DNA of 45,791 bases from Balneolaceae bacterium. Lineage in GTDB: Bacteria; Bacteroidota; Rhodothermia; Balneolales; Balneolaceae. A model generated the notes under the pieces. That model did no database searches and was not told the DNA's origin. It saw only the letters and a program-made list of their open reading frames with translations. Location: positions 1 through 45,791 of the forward strand of contig SLPZ01000103.1 of the NCBI GenBank assembly GCA_007131725.1, in the 5' to 3' direction. Every line of letters begins with the position of its first letter. Position 1 is the first letter of the stretch. The position numbers were made by a program, and so were the translations under genes. Below, one piece after another: positions 1-8,323 of the stretch.

Positions 1-1
1 A

Positions 2-133
2 AAAGATTCTGCCTTTGGAGAAATCACTAAGCCCGGTGAAGTTGCCAATTTGGTTTCATTTTTGGCTTCCGGCAAGGCAAAACATGCTACCGGCTCTACG
101 TTTCATATTAACGGCGGTTCATACATGATTTGA
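2..133 (+). CDS. SDR-family oxidoreductase, C-terminal fragment
   Basis: The first 43 codons of the window, read in frame 2, give the tail of a short-chain dehydrogenase/reductase. The text [13 protein letters not shown] followed by [15 protein letters not shown] matches the usual SDR ending, where a 'P.evA..v.fLaS' helix precedes a 'tG..~~vdGG' strand that closes the Rossmann fold. The catalytic Tyr-Lys and the NAD(P)-binding glycine motif lie outside the window, so substrate and cofactor cannot be judged. It could be a FabG paralogue or a sugar/alcohol dehydrogenase. A complete fabG lies at 38259, so this copy need not serve fatty acid synthesis. It ends in TGA and is followed by a repeat element. 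Confidence 0.85.
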   Translation, partial: KDSAFGEITKPGEVANLVSFLASGKAKHATGSTFHINGGSYMI

Positions 134-196
134 ACAGGCAAAACCGGTCAATCAATATATATACCAGAGCGGCCCGGCAGAGTGCGAACGGCAGGA

Positions 197-352
197 GGGG
201 CTGTCCAAAAAGGGCGCTCAACAATGTAATTCTTCATCAATACCGTCATGCCGGACTCCGATCTCCCAATAGACAGGCTGGTATCTCCTGCTTTTATCAA
301 AGAGAGGAGATCCTGTATCAAGTACGGGATGACGCTTTTTTTGGACAGCCAT
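197..352. repeat. MITE-like inverted-repeat element
   Basis: Perfect 13-bp arms, ggctgtccaaaaa at 199-211 and tttttggacagcc at 338-350, bound a segment of about 150 bp. Inside, gtcatgccggact and agtacgggatgac form a second near-perfect inverted pair, and ggtatctcct/aggagatcc form a hairpin near the centre. The whole can fold into one long cruciform. The interior resembles the widespread interspersed 'gtcatcccg...gatctcct' repeats found between genes in many bacteria. It has no transposase and sits between the SDR gene and a convergent membrane-protein gene. The ORF called across it is most likely spurious. Confidence 0.65.
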
Positions 353-394
353 TCTCTGCAAGGTTATTTGAATTATAGCCCTAAAAAAAGTGCA

Positions 395-883
395 CTATTC
401 ATCATCCAGTAATTCAATTTCGAATGTATCTTCTCCCTCTTTAATTCTGCGGCGCGCAAACCTGGATGCATAAATGGATATGATCAGGGTAACAAAAAAG
501 CCGAAAAAGGTTACTCCAAGATTTACTTTAATCACATTTTGCTGCAAATCATAAACAGGCATCATGACGATTGGATTGTATGAACTCTCGAGATAACGGA
601 CGGGAATCAGCTCTGATTCCATTATAACCTGGGCAAATTGAACCGGCAGGGCGAGCTGTTCTTCTACGATTTCTCCGTTCGAAGTTGTGAATCTTAAAAC
701 AACATAGCCATTGGTTTGGGCTGCAATCTGTTTCACATCAAAATCGGTGACATCGGCAATGTAGCTGTCGCCATTATCATAGGTAGATTTTGTACCCTGG
801 TAAACTAAAACCTGGTAACCGGCCTGGAAGAAAAAATATGCCGGGAGCAGCCAGATCAAAAAAATGAAGTAGTACTTATTCAT
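395..883 (-). CDS. Two-TM membrane protein of unknown function
   Basis: A 162-residue protein with an N-terminal hydrophobic helix (about residues 4-22, FIFLIWLLPAYFFF) and a second one near residues 118-138 (VNLGVTFFGFFVTLIISIY). Between them is a soluble domain of roughly 95 residues rich in beta-type sequence. A basic RFARRR stretch follows the second helix and the tail is acidic, which suggests the ends are cytoplasmic and the middle faces the periplasm. The layout (TM, small beta domain, TM) recalls DUF3592-type proteins, but I see no signature that settles it. The gene starts with ATG, is 67 nt downstream of the next gene on the same strand, and could share its transcript. Confidence 0.7.
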   Translation of the reverse strand: MNKYYFIFLIWLLPAYFFFQAGYQVLVYQGTKSTYDNGDSYIADVTDFDVKQIAAQTNGYVVLRFTTSNGEIVEEQLALPVQFAQVIMESELIPVRYLESSYNPIVMMPVYDLQQNVIKVNLGVTFFGFFVTLIISIYASRFARRRIKEGEDTFEIELLDDE

Positions 884-950
884 GCAAATGTATTCGAGAA
901 TGTGAGTTGAAGCATATCCTTTACGACAAGACAGAACAAAAATAGCAAAT

Positions 951-2147
951 TTACGGTTTCACAACACGTTTCATCTGTTGAATGAGTGCGGGATCGTAAA
1001 TCAGCCGCTGCATAAAATCCTGGTGCATATGGCCGCCCGAAGCATGGAACCAAAACCCGATGGGAAGTTGGTCCAGGAATAGTGCTTGCACAGTTGTATC
1101 ACCGGTGTAGGCCGATGTGCCAAAATTAATGCCATTCATCAAACCCATCCGGTTGTCATAGATAGCTCCGTAATCGGAAAAATCATTTTTTATTCCCCGC
1201 TGGGATTCAAGCGGCCATCTCATAAAATCTTTGATTAGCGAACTTACATGTTTATTTACAAATTCACCGTTCCAGGCCTGTTCAAGCAAATCGGTCATTT
1301 CAAGGGCTGTTGTTTTAGGAAAAAGTCTCAATGCATCGCGCTCTTGCATAAACGTGGTTCCAAGCCGGTTTCGGTTGAGTGCCTGCTGAAAATCACTTCG
1401 GGATTCTTCGTCATTCACATAGAGGCGTGATAGTTCAATGACATGATCCCGCCATTCAGTATGTTCGGTATTTTGCCAGTGGTTTAACAGCACCTCAAAC
1501 TCCATATCAGAAAATTGTGGAGAGATGGCCAGATGAAGGCCAGAGTAGGGCAGGGGCATCTCACTCTGGCTGATTTCCTGCATTTCGGCCAGTTCGTCCC
1601 AGATGGTTTCGCCGGCATTCCACCAGAGATAATCGGCGAGGGCAAAGTCGTTGTATTCTGCCAGCAGCTTGAGCGCATTTATCAGGCTGATGGAATTTTC
1701 TTCAACCCATCCGCGCCTGTTTGCTGTCCTGAAAGCTTCTCTGTGAACGGATTCTTCAATATTTGAGAGTTTAAACCGCGAAATTTCATCCAGGTTTAGC
1801 AGATCGTCAGCATCTTTTGAGCCGCGATCTATTTCAATAGCATAGGCTGCAAGAATGAAAAAGTTTGCCGTGGTTCCCATCACCCGCGGAAGGTTCTCTT
1901 CCAGGTAAATAGCCGAATCCGGCTGTTCTACCACTTTGCTGGCAACAGATGCAAATTGGGGATTTTCTCCCATAAACTCAGATAATCCCCGCAGCGAATG
2001 GGTTTTGCTGATCCACTCATTGCCTTCCATCAATGCATCACGATTATCGAGAAAAATGGTGAATGCGTTCCAGTTCCATCCCAGTACAAAGCCAAAAATC
2101 AGGACTGCGGTTATTAAAAAAGCTCCAAAAAACTTCAGTATTCTCAT
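951..2147 (-). CDS. Membrane-anchored beta-lactamase-fold-like protein, probable pseudoenzyme
   Basis: A 398-residue protein with one N-terminal TM helix (about residues 4-24) and a large periplasmic part. The order of segments resembles class A beta-lactamase-like serine hydrolases. GTTANFFILAAYAIEI (near residue 90) sits where the SxxK helix would be. NDFALADYLWWNAG (near 165) sits where the SDN loop and helix would be, and AYTGDTTVQALFL (near 345) where the KTG strand would be. In each, the catalytic residue appears replaced: S to T and K to N in SxxK, N to F in SDN, K to Y in KTG. If the fold is right, it is not a normal penicillin-recognising enzyme and may bind peptidoglycan or a partner. 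The fold call rests on alignment by eye. It lies 6 nt downstream of the T9SS plug gene. Confidence 0.6.
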   Translation of the reverse strand: MRILKFFGAFLITAVLIFGFVLGWNWNAFTIFLDNRDALMEGNEWISKTHSLRGLSEFMGENPQFASVASKVVEQPDSAIYLEENLPRVMGTTANFFILAAYAIEIDRGSKDADDLLNLDEISRFKLSNIEESVHREAFRTANRRGWVEENSISLINALKLLAEYNDFALADYLWWNAGETIWDELAEMQEISQSEMPLPYSGLHLAISPQFSDMEFEVLLNHWQNTEHTEWRDHVIELSRLYVNDEESRSDFQQALNRNRLGTTFMQERDALRLFPKTTALEMTDLLEQAWNGEFVNKHVSSLIKDFMRWPLESQRGIKNDFSDYGAIYDNRMGLMNGINFGTSAYTGDTTVQALFLDQLPIGFWFHASGGHMHQDFMQRLIYDPALIQQMKRVVKP

Positions 2148-2153
2148 ATATAT

Positions 2154-3473
2154 TTATCTGCCGGAAAAAAATTGATTTACCTGCAAAAGCCGATAATAAA
2201 ATTGCTGATGATCGCGCATATAAATCAAAGCGTGATACTCCTGCGGAGTTCGGAGGAAAAGATCATCAAAATAGAGGTCATCGATATCTCCGTCATCCAT
2301 TAATACATATTTATAGTTATACATTCCCTGTTTTATTATGGTACTGGTTTCCCAGCGGTCAATTTCGGGATTGTGTTTCAACCTGTGTCCGGAACGGATC
2401 GACCAGTTGTTGAAATCCCCAACAAGATAGATCTCCTCATCTTCTTCGATTTCCTCTCCCGGTTCAAACCGGAATGTTACATTGGCATATCTCGCAGTGA
2501 GGCTTGCATCAGGTTTCCCGTAACGCGAAGAAGGGATAAGCCGGCCTGTTGAGGAAAATCCGCTGATATCATCCATAAGAACAAGGCGGGTCGGTACTTC
2601 GTGCGGAGCAGCTTCAAAAACCTGAGGATTGTTTTGTGAAAGCTCATCCAGCGAAAGCTCTAAAAACTCGTAGTCACCGATAAAAGCCCTGTTTCTGGTA
2701 AGTTCGAACCGGACTTCACCGGGGGCTGAAAAGTCGAGTTCATCAGCCCGGCGGCTTCTGCTCCAGAATTGATTTTGCACGTAATAGAATTCCAGGTCAA
2801 ACTGGGGCTGATCAACAAAGTCAGGCAGAGTAAAGCGGCTTACCGGACGGTGAGAGATCCTGAGATTCCTTTTTGGGGTTGTGATTTCCTCAACTGAAGA
2901 GGCTATTGACCCACGGTTTTCGGTTACGAAAAAGGGCAGCGAAAAAACCAGGTAGCCGGTATCCTGGTCCTCAACCCGAAGCATATAGTTTCCGCTCCTG
3001 GTAAATGAAAACCGGTCGTTCGGAAACCGGAATTGGTATTGCCGGTATTGCGGTCTGTGTGTTCCCTGACTAACCTGCCCGCCATCGATGTAGTGGGTAT
3101 AGAGGCCTTCCATAAAAAATTCAGGAGGCAGTGGAGAGCGGCTCCAGTCAGGGTTGTGATGGGTAAACGTAATTCTGAACTGACGTGAATCAAATTCCAG
3201 CATTTCAAAAGTAAGCTGCAACTGCCTGCTATTATTGAGCTCGATGATGGGTGGTGTTGCCGGATTCCCGCGTCTGTGTAACTGAATAGACCGGGCCCGA
3301 TCGCTCGCCACTATTTGTCCGGGCACGGTAAATTGATTATCGGGAGAAACTACCTCGGGCAGTGAGTCTCTTTCAGCTCTTTCTCCGGATTGAAAGATGG
3401 TGCATCCGGATAAGATTAAAAATGCACTCAGGAATATTGCGGTTTTCAAAATGCCGCGCAGAGATGATATCAC
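2154..3473 (-). CDS. Type IX secretion system plug protein (former DUF5103), lipoprotein
   Basis: About 439 residues. The start chosen is GTG at 3473, which lies just after the dapF stop and gives MISSLRGILKTAIFLSAFLILSGC, a lipoprotein signal with lipobox LSGC. The ORF track extends to a TTG inside dapF, which is less likely. The body has the beta-rich N-terminal region of the T9SS plug family (FRITFTHHNPDW, GNYMLRVEDQDTGYLVFSLPFFV). Near the C-terminus is an early-set/CBM48-like module (YLVGDFNNWS ... KQGMYNYKYVLMD), which is usual for this family. In Flavobacterium the plug protein closes the lateral opening or pore of the SprA translocon in the outer membrane. The gene is co-directional with dapF and holB, and no other T9SS gene is in the window. 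Confidence 0.82.
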   Translation of the reverse strand: MISSLRGILKTAIFLSAFLILSGCTIFQSGERAERDSLPEVVSPDNQFTVPGQIVASDRARSIQLHRRGNPATPPIIELNNSRQLQLTFEMLEFDSRQFRITFTHHNPDWSRSPLPPEFFMEGLYTHYIDGGQVSQGTHRPQYRQYQFRFPNDRFSFTRSGNYMLRVEDQDTGYLVFSLPFFVTENRGSIASSVEEITTPKRNLRISHRPVSRFTLPDFVDQPQFDLEFYYVQNQFWSRSRRADELDFSAPGEVRFELTRNRAFIGDYEFLELSLDELSQNNPQVFEAAPHEVPTRLVLMDDISGFSSTGRLIPSSRYGKPDASLTARYANVTFRFEPGEEIEEDEEIYLVGDFNNWSIRSGHRLKHNPEIDRWETSTIIKQGMYNYKYVLMDDGDIDDLYFDDLFLRTPQEYHALIYMRDHQQFYYRLLQVNQFFSGR

Positions 3474-3480
3474 AAAAAAA

Positions 3481-4308
3481 TTACAGATAATATTGGCCTT
3501 CAAAGACAAATGCTGCGGGTCCTTCCAGTTTTATGTTTGTGTATGTTGCATTCTCTTCAATAAACGTAAAGTGAACTTGCAGAGTGCCTCCTTTTACTTT
3601 CACTTCGTAAGAAAATTCACCCGCAGACGCCTGCTGCAGATGGTGCCATCCAAGAGCAGAAGCAATGGCTCCGGTACCGCAGGCAAGGGTGAGGTCTTCA
3701 ACTCCGCGTTCGTATGTTTGCAGGCAAAGACTTTTATCGGATATTCCTGAAATAAAATTTACATTGGTTCCTTTCGGTTCAAAATCGGGATGATTTCGTA
3801 AATAACGTCCCTGAGAAACCAGGTCCTGCTCGTTGCCGAGCTGATTTTGCGGAATGGGACAAACGATGTGTTCCGTGTTTGTATAAACATTGAGCACAGC
3901 TTCTTTGGCCACTTTTTGTTCCAGAACTTGTGTTTGGAGCGGAAAATGAATGGCAATGTGTTCGTTATTTACATCGGCATGATAAATATTCTGGTGCACA
4001 CGGAATGTAAATTTTTGGGGTGAACCGAACGTTACGGCAAATGCAGCAAAACAGCGCGCCCCGTTGCCGCACATTCCGGCATCACTTCCGTCCGGGTTTT
4101 TATAGAGCATAACAAGGTCGGCTTTCTGCTGATCATCAAACTGAAGGGCAATAATTCCATCAGCACCCACCCCGAACTTTCTATCGCAAACCGAAGGTGC
4201 AAGATGGGCCAAATCTTCATCACTTAGCTTCATTGTCCGGTTGTCGAACAAGACAAAATCGTTGCCGGCGCCCTGCATTTTTGTAAAGTGAAGTTTGGAA
4301 TTATTCAT
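3481..4308 (-). CDS. dapF: Diaminopimelate epimerase
   Basis: 275 residues, the normal DapF length. It converts LL-diaminopimelate to the meso form, the precursor of lysine and of the peptidoglycan cross-link residue. The two catalytic cysteines that exchange the alpha proton are visible in MCGNGARC (Cys near residue 80) and in LACGTGAIAS (near 215). The N-terminal KMQGAGNDFV motif and a GxNVNF-type strand (KGTNVNFI) match the family. It starts with ATG 3 nt after the holB stop and ends 7 nt before the plug gene, so it is inside a tight operon. Confidence 0.97.
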   Translation of the reverse strand: MNNSKLHFTKMQGAGNDFVLFDNRTMKLSDEDLAHLAPSVCDRKFGVGADGIIALQFDDQQKADLVMLYKNPDGSDAGMCGNGARCFAAFAVTFGSPQKFTFRVHQNIYHADVNNEHIAIHFPLQTQVLEQKVAKEAVLNVYTNTEHIVCPIPQNQLGNEQDLVSQGRYLRNHPDFEPKGTNVNFISGISDKSLCLQTYERGVEDLTLACGTGAIASALGWHHLQQASAGEFSYEVKVKGGTLQVHFTFIEENATYTNIKLEGPAAFVFEGQYYL

Positions 4309-4311
4309 GCT

Positions 4312-5514
4312 CTAAAGTTCGGAGTAGGCAGGAAGATGCCTCCACGGTTCTTTTTTATTGATGGCCGGATCTTTTCCGCGCATTAAACTGGCAAATCGCA
4401 TCGATAGAACGGGAAAAATATACTTTAATAAAACATTTTGATAGAGCAGCGGCTTCAGGTGCTGCAAGTGTTCAATCATATCTTCGAGCCGGGCACTCTT
4501 CATGGTGTCGCAAAACTTTTCAATCACTTCTAACTGATCAATGTTGGTAATGAGGTCTGCATTGCGTGTTTCCCGGTAAATCATAATGTCACGCAGAAAT
4601 TGTTCCAGTGTATTGCACAGCGCAATTTGATTTTCCCTGTTCAGCGACCGATCCCAGTTTTTGATGATTTCCATCAGGGGCGGCACGTCCTGAGTGTAGG
4701 AATAACGCAAAAACTGCACCATCTCTTTCCGGGTTTTTTGAAGTGTATCAATTTCAAAAAATCGCGACAGAGAGTAATTTCCGCCCGACAGCCGTGCCAG
4801 GAACCTGGCGTCTTTTTCTTCTGCTCCGTCGTAACGCATCAGGCCTTCGGCAACTTCCTGCTGGCTCAACGGATTTAAACGGATTTGCTGGCATCGGGAA
4901 ATAATGGTTGGCAGAAGCTGATCGGTTTTTGAAGCGGTAAGGATAAACAGAAGCTTTTCGGAGGGTTCTTCAAGCAACTTCAAAAATGCATTTGCCGATT
5001 CTTTTCGCATGGTATCCACTCCGGTGATTATGATTACGGTGCGGCGGCCTTCGTTGGGTTTATAAACCGATCGCGGACGAATTTCTTCGTGGTAATAATT
5101 GATGGAATAAAATGCCTGAAGATTTTTGGCTGAATCAGTGTCAGTAAGTACAGGACGAAGTGTAAAATCAACAATTTCATAGGGATCTTCAGCCAGCATT
5201 TTGAGTCGTGCGTTCAGTTCATCAGTGCCTGCTGATGTTGGCATCGGGATAAAAACATGGATGTCGGGATGGCTGAACCAACTCGATTTTTTTGACAGTG
5301 TTGTTCCTTTCAGATCGGTGTAATGGTCGATCCCATTCACAACCTCGGCAAGTGCCAGTGCAAAGGCCGTTTTACCGGATCCTTCTGGCCCGGTGACGAG
5401 ATAGGCATGGCCCAGCCGGTCAGACTTTAAAATGCGCTCCATCTGCTCTTTGGCTTTTTGCTGGCCTACAAGCCGCCGGTCTCCAAAAGAAATATTTTCG
5501 TCAATAAAACTCAT
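4312..5514 (-). CDS. holB: DNA polymerase III subunit delta'
   Basis: About 400 residues. It has an AAA+ clamp-loader domain: a P-loop GPEGSGKT near residue 45, a sensor-like segment, and KLLEEPSEKLLFILTAS with TIISRCQQIRLNPLS, the hallmark of delta'/DnaX-type subunits (the 'SRC' motif). The delta' subunit is part of the clamp loader that places the beta clamp on primed DNA. The zinc-binding cysteines of the E. coli protein are not evident. The ORF track starts at a GTG (5517). I prefer the next codon, ATG at 5514, which shares one base with the ccmB stop (TGATG) and suggests translational coupling. Confidence 0.93.
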   Translation of the reverse strand: MSFIDENISFGDRRLVGQQKAKEQMERILKSDRLGHAYLVTGPEGSGKTAFALALAEVVNGIDHYTDLKGTTLSKKSSWFSHPDIHVFIPMPTSAGTDELNARLKMLAEDPYEIVDFTLRPVLTDTDSAKNLQAFYSINYYHEEIRPRSVYKPNEGRRTVIIITGVDTMRKESANAFLKLLEEPSEKLLFILTASKTDQLLPTIISRCQQIRLNPLSQQEVAEGLMRYDGAEEKDARFLARLSGGNYSLSRFFEIDTLQKTRKEMVQFLRYSYTQDVPPLMEIIKNWDRSLNRENQIALCNTLEQFLRDIMIYRETRNADLITNIDQLEVIEKFCDTMKSARLEDMIEHLQHLKPLLYQNVLLKYIFPVLSMRFASLMRGKDPAINKKEPWRHLPAYSEL

Positions 5515-6176
5515 CACTCTTCCCAGATATAATCAAATAAAAGAATTCCGGCTGTTATGGTAACTCCACAAAAACCGATCAATGCGGCAAGGTCGTTCAG
5601 GGCCGCTGCTTCTGCACCATCACCCCAGGCAACTGTTGTTGTTCTGGTCAAGATAAGAAGTAATGGCACAACAAGTGGAATACAAAGTACGGAAAATAAG
5701 GCGCCTTTACGGTCGGCTTGTGCTATCATTGCTGAGGTGAGAGTCGTAACCGAAGCCAGTCCTGCAGCACCAAAAATAATGGATGCGGCCAAATAAAAAC
5801 TGTTCACAATGATCAGGTCCATCATCAGGATGTAAAAGAAAAAGGTGAACAGGTGTAGAATCAGAAGAAAGACAAAATTGTAAGTGAGTTTGCCGAGATA
5901 AACATCGGTGGGTTTTGCGTGAAGCTGCAACAAAATCCAGGTTTTTTTGTCGGTTTCCTGCACGAACGAACGCATCATGCCAGACATTGCTGCAAACAGA
6001 ATAATGATCCAGACCAGGCCGCTTTTTGGGACGGGATCGAGCTGGTGGGCCCGCAGTGTAAAGAGAATCAGAAGCAGTGCGGCACCGGTAAAAGCCAGCA
6101 GCGTGTTGATGGCATACTTAGTGCGCAGCTCCTGGGTAATCTCTTTTTTTACAATTGCGAGTGCAGGTTTAATCAT
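5514..6176 (-). CDS. ccmB: Heme exporter protein CcmB
   Basis: 220 residues with six predicted TM helices. The N-terminal IVKKEITQELRTKYAIN, FAAMSGMMRSFVQETD and LLQLHAKPTDVYLGKL segments are typical of CcmB, the membrane subunit of the CcmABC transporter. That transporter supplies and releases heme on CcmE for c-type cytochrome maturation. It is the first gene of the ccmB-holB-dapF-plug run. ccmA, ccmC and ccmE are not in the window, so partners must be encoded elsewhere. A good Bacteroidetes-type promoter precedes it. Confidence 0.92.
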   Translation of the reverse strand: MIKPALAIVKKEITQELRTKYAINTLLAFTGAALLLILFTLRAHQLDPVPKSGLVWIIILFAAMSGMMRSFVQETDKKTWILLQLHAKPTDVYLGKLTYNFVFLLILHLFTFFFYILMMDLIIVNSFYLAASIIFGAAGLASVTTLTSAMIAQADRKGALFSVLCIPLVVPLLLILTRTTTVAWGDGAEAAALNDLAALIGFCGVTITAGILLFDYIWEE

Positions 6177-6203
6177 CAGAGTTTTTTAAAAAATTGCAGA
6201 TAT

Positions 6204-6234
6204 CAAAGTTACTAAAAAATGGAGGGTGCAGAAA
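6204..6234 (-). promoter_or_regulatory. Predicted promoter of the ccmB operon
   Basis: On the - strand, a perfect TAACTTTG (plus-strand 6204-6211, consensus TAnnTTTG) is preceded, after 19 nt, by TTTC (6231-6234) close to the TTTG -33 box of Bacteroidetes primary sigma factors. It lies about 28 nt upstream of the ccmB ATG, which leaves room for a short leader. Confidence 0.55.
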
Positions 6235-6321
6235 CTAAAATGGTTCATCAGGTTTCGGTTATGACTGGAAAACAAAAATCTGTTTTAGAGAGATGCGCTT
6301 TTGATCTTTATGATTATTAAC

Positions 6322-6354
6322 TTTGATGGATATGTGAACTGCTCCGTATATTTG
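6322..6354 (+). promoter_or_regulatory. Predicted promoter of ptsN-dacB
   Basis: TTTG (6322-6325), a 21-nt spacer and TATATTTG (6347-6354) match the Bacteroidetes -33/-7 consensus exactly. The ATG of the PTS gene is 30 nt further on. This site is divergent from the ccmB promoter across the same intergenic region. Confidence 0.65.
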
Positions 6355-6383
6355 CAGCAATCTAAAAGTTTTAAAATTTTTGT

Positions 6384-6854
6384 ATGAATATCTATTCGCT
6401 TCTCGATAAATCAACCATCCTCGCGAACCTGAGTGTTGAAAATAAAGATGATCTTCTTCACAAAATGATTGATGTTTTTGAGCACATGGTTACCGACGAT
6501 CAGCTTAAAGATATCAGAAAATCGGTTTTTGAAAGAGAGAGAATTATGTCAACCGGCGTGGGAAAAAATCTTGCCATTCCTCATGGTAAAGTGGCTTCTC
6601 TGGATGACAGCTTTGCAAGCTTTGCCGTTTTAGAGGAACCGATCGATTTTGATTCTATTGACGAAAAACCGGTGAAAATGGCTTTTTTGCTAATCGGGCC
6701 GGAAAAGAAAAACAGCACGCACATCAAACTACTGAGCCGGATTTCCCGCCTGATGAACAGATCAAATTTCAGAGACACTCTTCTTGAATGTGATACAGCG
6801 GAAGAGATTTTAGATGTTTTTAAAAAAGAAGAGGTTCAATATTTCGGGAAATGA
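6384..6854 (+). CDS. ptsN: PTS EIIA-type protein (PtsN-like)
   Basis: 156 residues, a single EIIA domain of the fructose/nitrogen type. MSTGVGKNLAIPHGK carries the phosphorylatable histidine (in IPHGK, near residue 68). PVKMAFLLIGPEKKNSTHIKLLSRISRLM follows the usual domain order. No EIIB or EIIC sugar-transport domains are attached or adjacent, which points to a regulatory role of the nitrogen-PTS type rather than sugar uptake. Typical PtsN targets in other bacteria are K+ channels and sensor kinases; none can be assigned here. It is followed 10 nt later by the PBP4 gene, so the two are probably co-transcribed. Confidence 0.85.
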   Translation: MNIYSLLDKSTILANLSVENKDDLLHKMIDVFEHMVTDDQLKDIRKSVFERERIMSTGVGKNLAIPHGKVASLDDSFASFAVLEEPIDFDSIDEKPVKMAFLLIGPEKKNSTHIKLLSRISRLMNRSNFRDTLLECDTAEEILDVFKKEEVQYFGK

Positions 6855-6864
6855 TACACTGCGT

Positions 6865-8322
6865 ATGAAGACGGTAAAAGCAGTTTTTTTTCTGATTGTT
6901 TGTTTTTTGATCAGTTCTGCTGTATCAAAAACAACTGCGCAGTTATCACCTGAAATAGAATCGCTGATTGAAAACAGCCGTGCCTCAAATGCTTTTTGGT
7001 CGGTGCAGGTGCGTGACATGCACGGGCAGGTGCTTGAAGACCTGAACGGTGATAAACTGATCCGGCCGGCTTCAAACCTGAAGCTGATCAGCTCCGGGGC
7101 TTTTTTCGATATTCTGGGTAGCCATTTCACTTTTGAAACAAAACTGTTTGGGCGCGGATATCAGGAAGGTGAAGTCTGGCGGGGCGATCTGATCGTGAAA
7201 GGTTCTGGGGATCCTTCTATCAACGGAACATTTTATGATGACAATCCGCTATACGTTTTCGAAAAATGGGCCAAATCACTAAAAAAACAGGGAATTACTG
7301 AAATTGATGGTGATTTAATCGGCTTCGACGGTTTGTTTGATGACATCCCCTATCCGAGAGGCTGGGAATGGGATGATCTTACGTTTTACTACGCGCCCAA
7401 AATCAGTGCACTTTCCTTCAATTCCAATTTGGTGGATTTAGAAATCAAAGCTCACGGCCCGGTGGGAACCGTCCCTGATATTGAGTGGTTTCCATTCAAC
7501 ACTCCTTATGTTGAATTTGTGAATGAGCAGATAATCACCCCACGGGGCACACTGTTTGATTCGTCATTCCGTAGATTGTTAGGAACCAATACCATACTGC
7601 TGAGAAGCAAGCTGCCACAAGGCCGTACTGAGTCTCGGTCTCTTACGGTTTCCAATCCTTCTCTCTATTTTTTAGATACGCTTAAAAGATTCATGGAAAA
7701 AGAAGGCATATCAGTTACCGGTGAAATTTTTACTGATAGTGATTACCACGCAACGAATGATGAAGATCTGACACTAATTGATAATCATGAATCGGAGCCG
7801 CTGTACAAAATTATACGGTGGCTGAACAGGGAGAGTGATAATTTTTATACCGAAATGCTTCTTAAAAAAATTGCCGCCAAAAAGCTGAGCGAGCAGGGCA
7901 GCACAGAATCCGGACTCGAGTTGGTGAAAGAGTATATGCACAGCATGCAATTTGATACGGTAGCGGTTAATCTGCGTGATGCTTCCGGAATGGCCCCGGC
8001 AAACCTGATTGTAGCGGCTGACCTGAACCGGTTTCTCCTGCATTTGCAGGATAAAGAGTATTATCTGTACATGTTTGAATCGCTGGCCAATGGTACCGTA
8101 AACGGCACCCTGTCTCACCGTTTTCGGAACAGCCCGGTTCGGGAAGAATTTTTTGGTAAGACAGGATTTATTTCCGGTGTTAGAGCACTGTCGGGATATC
8201 TGAACACAATTACAGGCAGGCAGCTCGCCGTTTCAATATTTACCAACAATTACTCGGTGAGAACGGCACATGTGGATTTTATACATGAACAGATCCTTGA
8301 TTATCTTTACGAACACTATTAG
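6865..8322 (+). CDS. dacB: D-alanyl-D-alanine carboxypeptidase/endopeptidase, PBP4 type
   Basis: About 485 residues of peptidase family S13. The ATG at 6865 is preferred over the ORF-track start inside ptsN, because it begins a clean signal peptide (MKTVKAVFFLIVCFLISSAV). The three active-site motifs are present: SNLK in RPASNLKLISS (SxxK), SDN in NRESDNFYTEML, and KTG in FFGKTGFISG. The long insert between SxxK and SDN is typical of PBP4. It acts in the periplasm, trimming the terminal D-Ala or cutting D-Ala-mDAP cross-links. It ends at the left edge of a palindromic repeat. Confidence 0.94.
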   Translation: MKTVKAVFFLIVCFLISSAVSKTTAQLSPEIESLIENSRASNAFWSVQVRDMHGQVLEDLNGDKLIRPASNLKLISSGAFFDILGSHFTFETKLFGRGYQEGEVWRGDLIVKGSGDPSINGTFYDDNPLYVFEKWAKSLKKQGITEIDGDLIGFDGLFDDIPYPRGWEWDDLTFYYAPKISALSFNSNLVDLEIKAHGPVGTVPDIEWFPFNTPYVEFVNEQIITPRGTLFDSSFRRLLGTNTILLRSKLPQGRTESRSLTVSNPSLYFLDTLKRFMEKEGISVTGEIFTDSDYHATNDEDLTLIDNHESEPLYKIIRWLNRESDNFYTEMLLKKIAAKKLSEQGSTESGLELVKEYMHSMQFDTVAVNLRDASGMAPANLIVAADLNRFLLHLQDKEYYLYMFESLANGTVNGTLSHRFRNSPVREEFFGKTGFISGVRALSGYLNTITGRQLAVSIFTNNYSVRTAHVDFIHEQILDYLYEHY

Positions 8323-8323
8323 A

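Noticed and set aside
130-378. 82-residue ORF in the ORF track
   Set aside because: It overlaps the inverted-repeat element almost entirely, has repeat-derived sequence and no protein-like domain.
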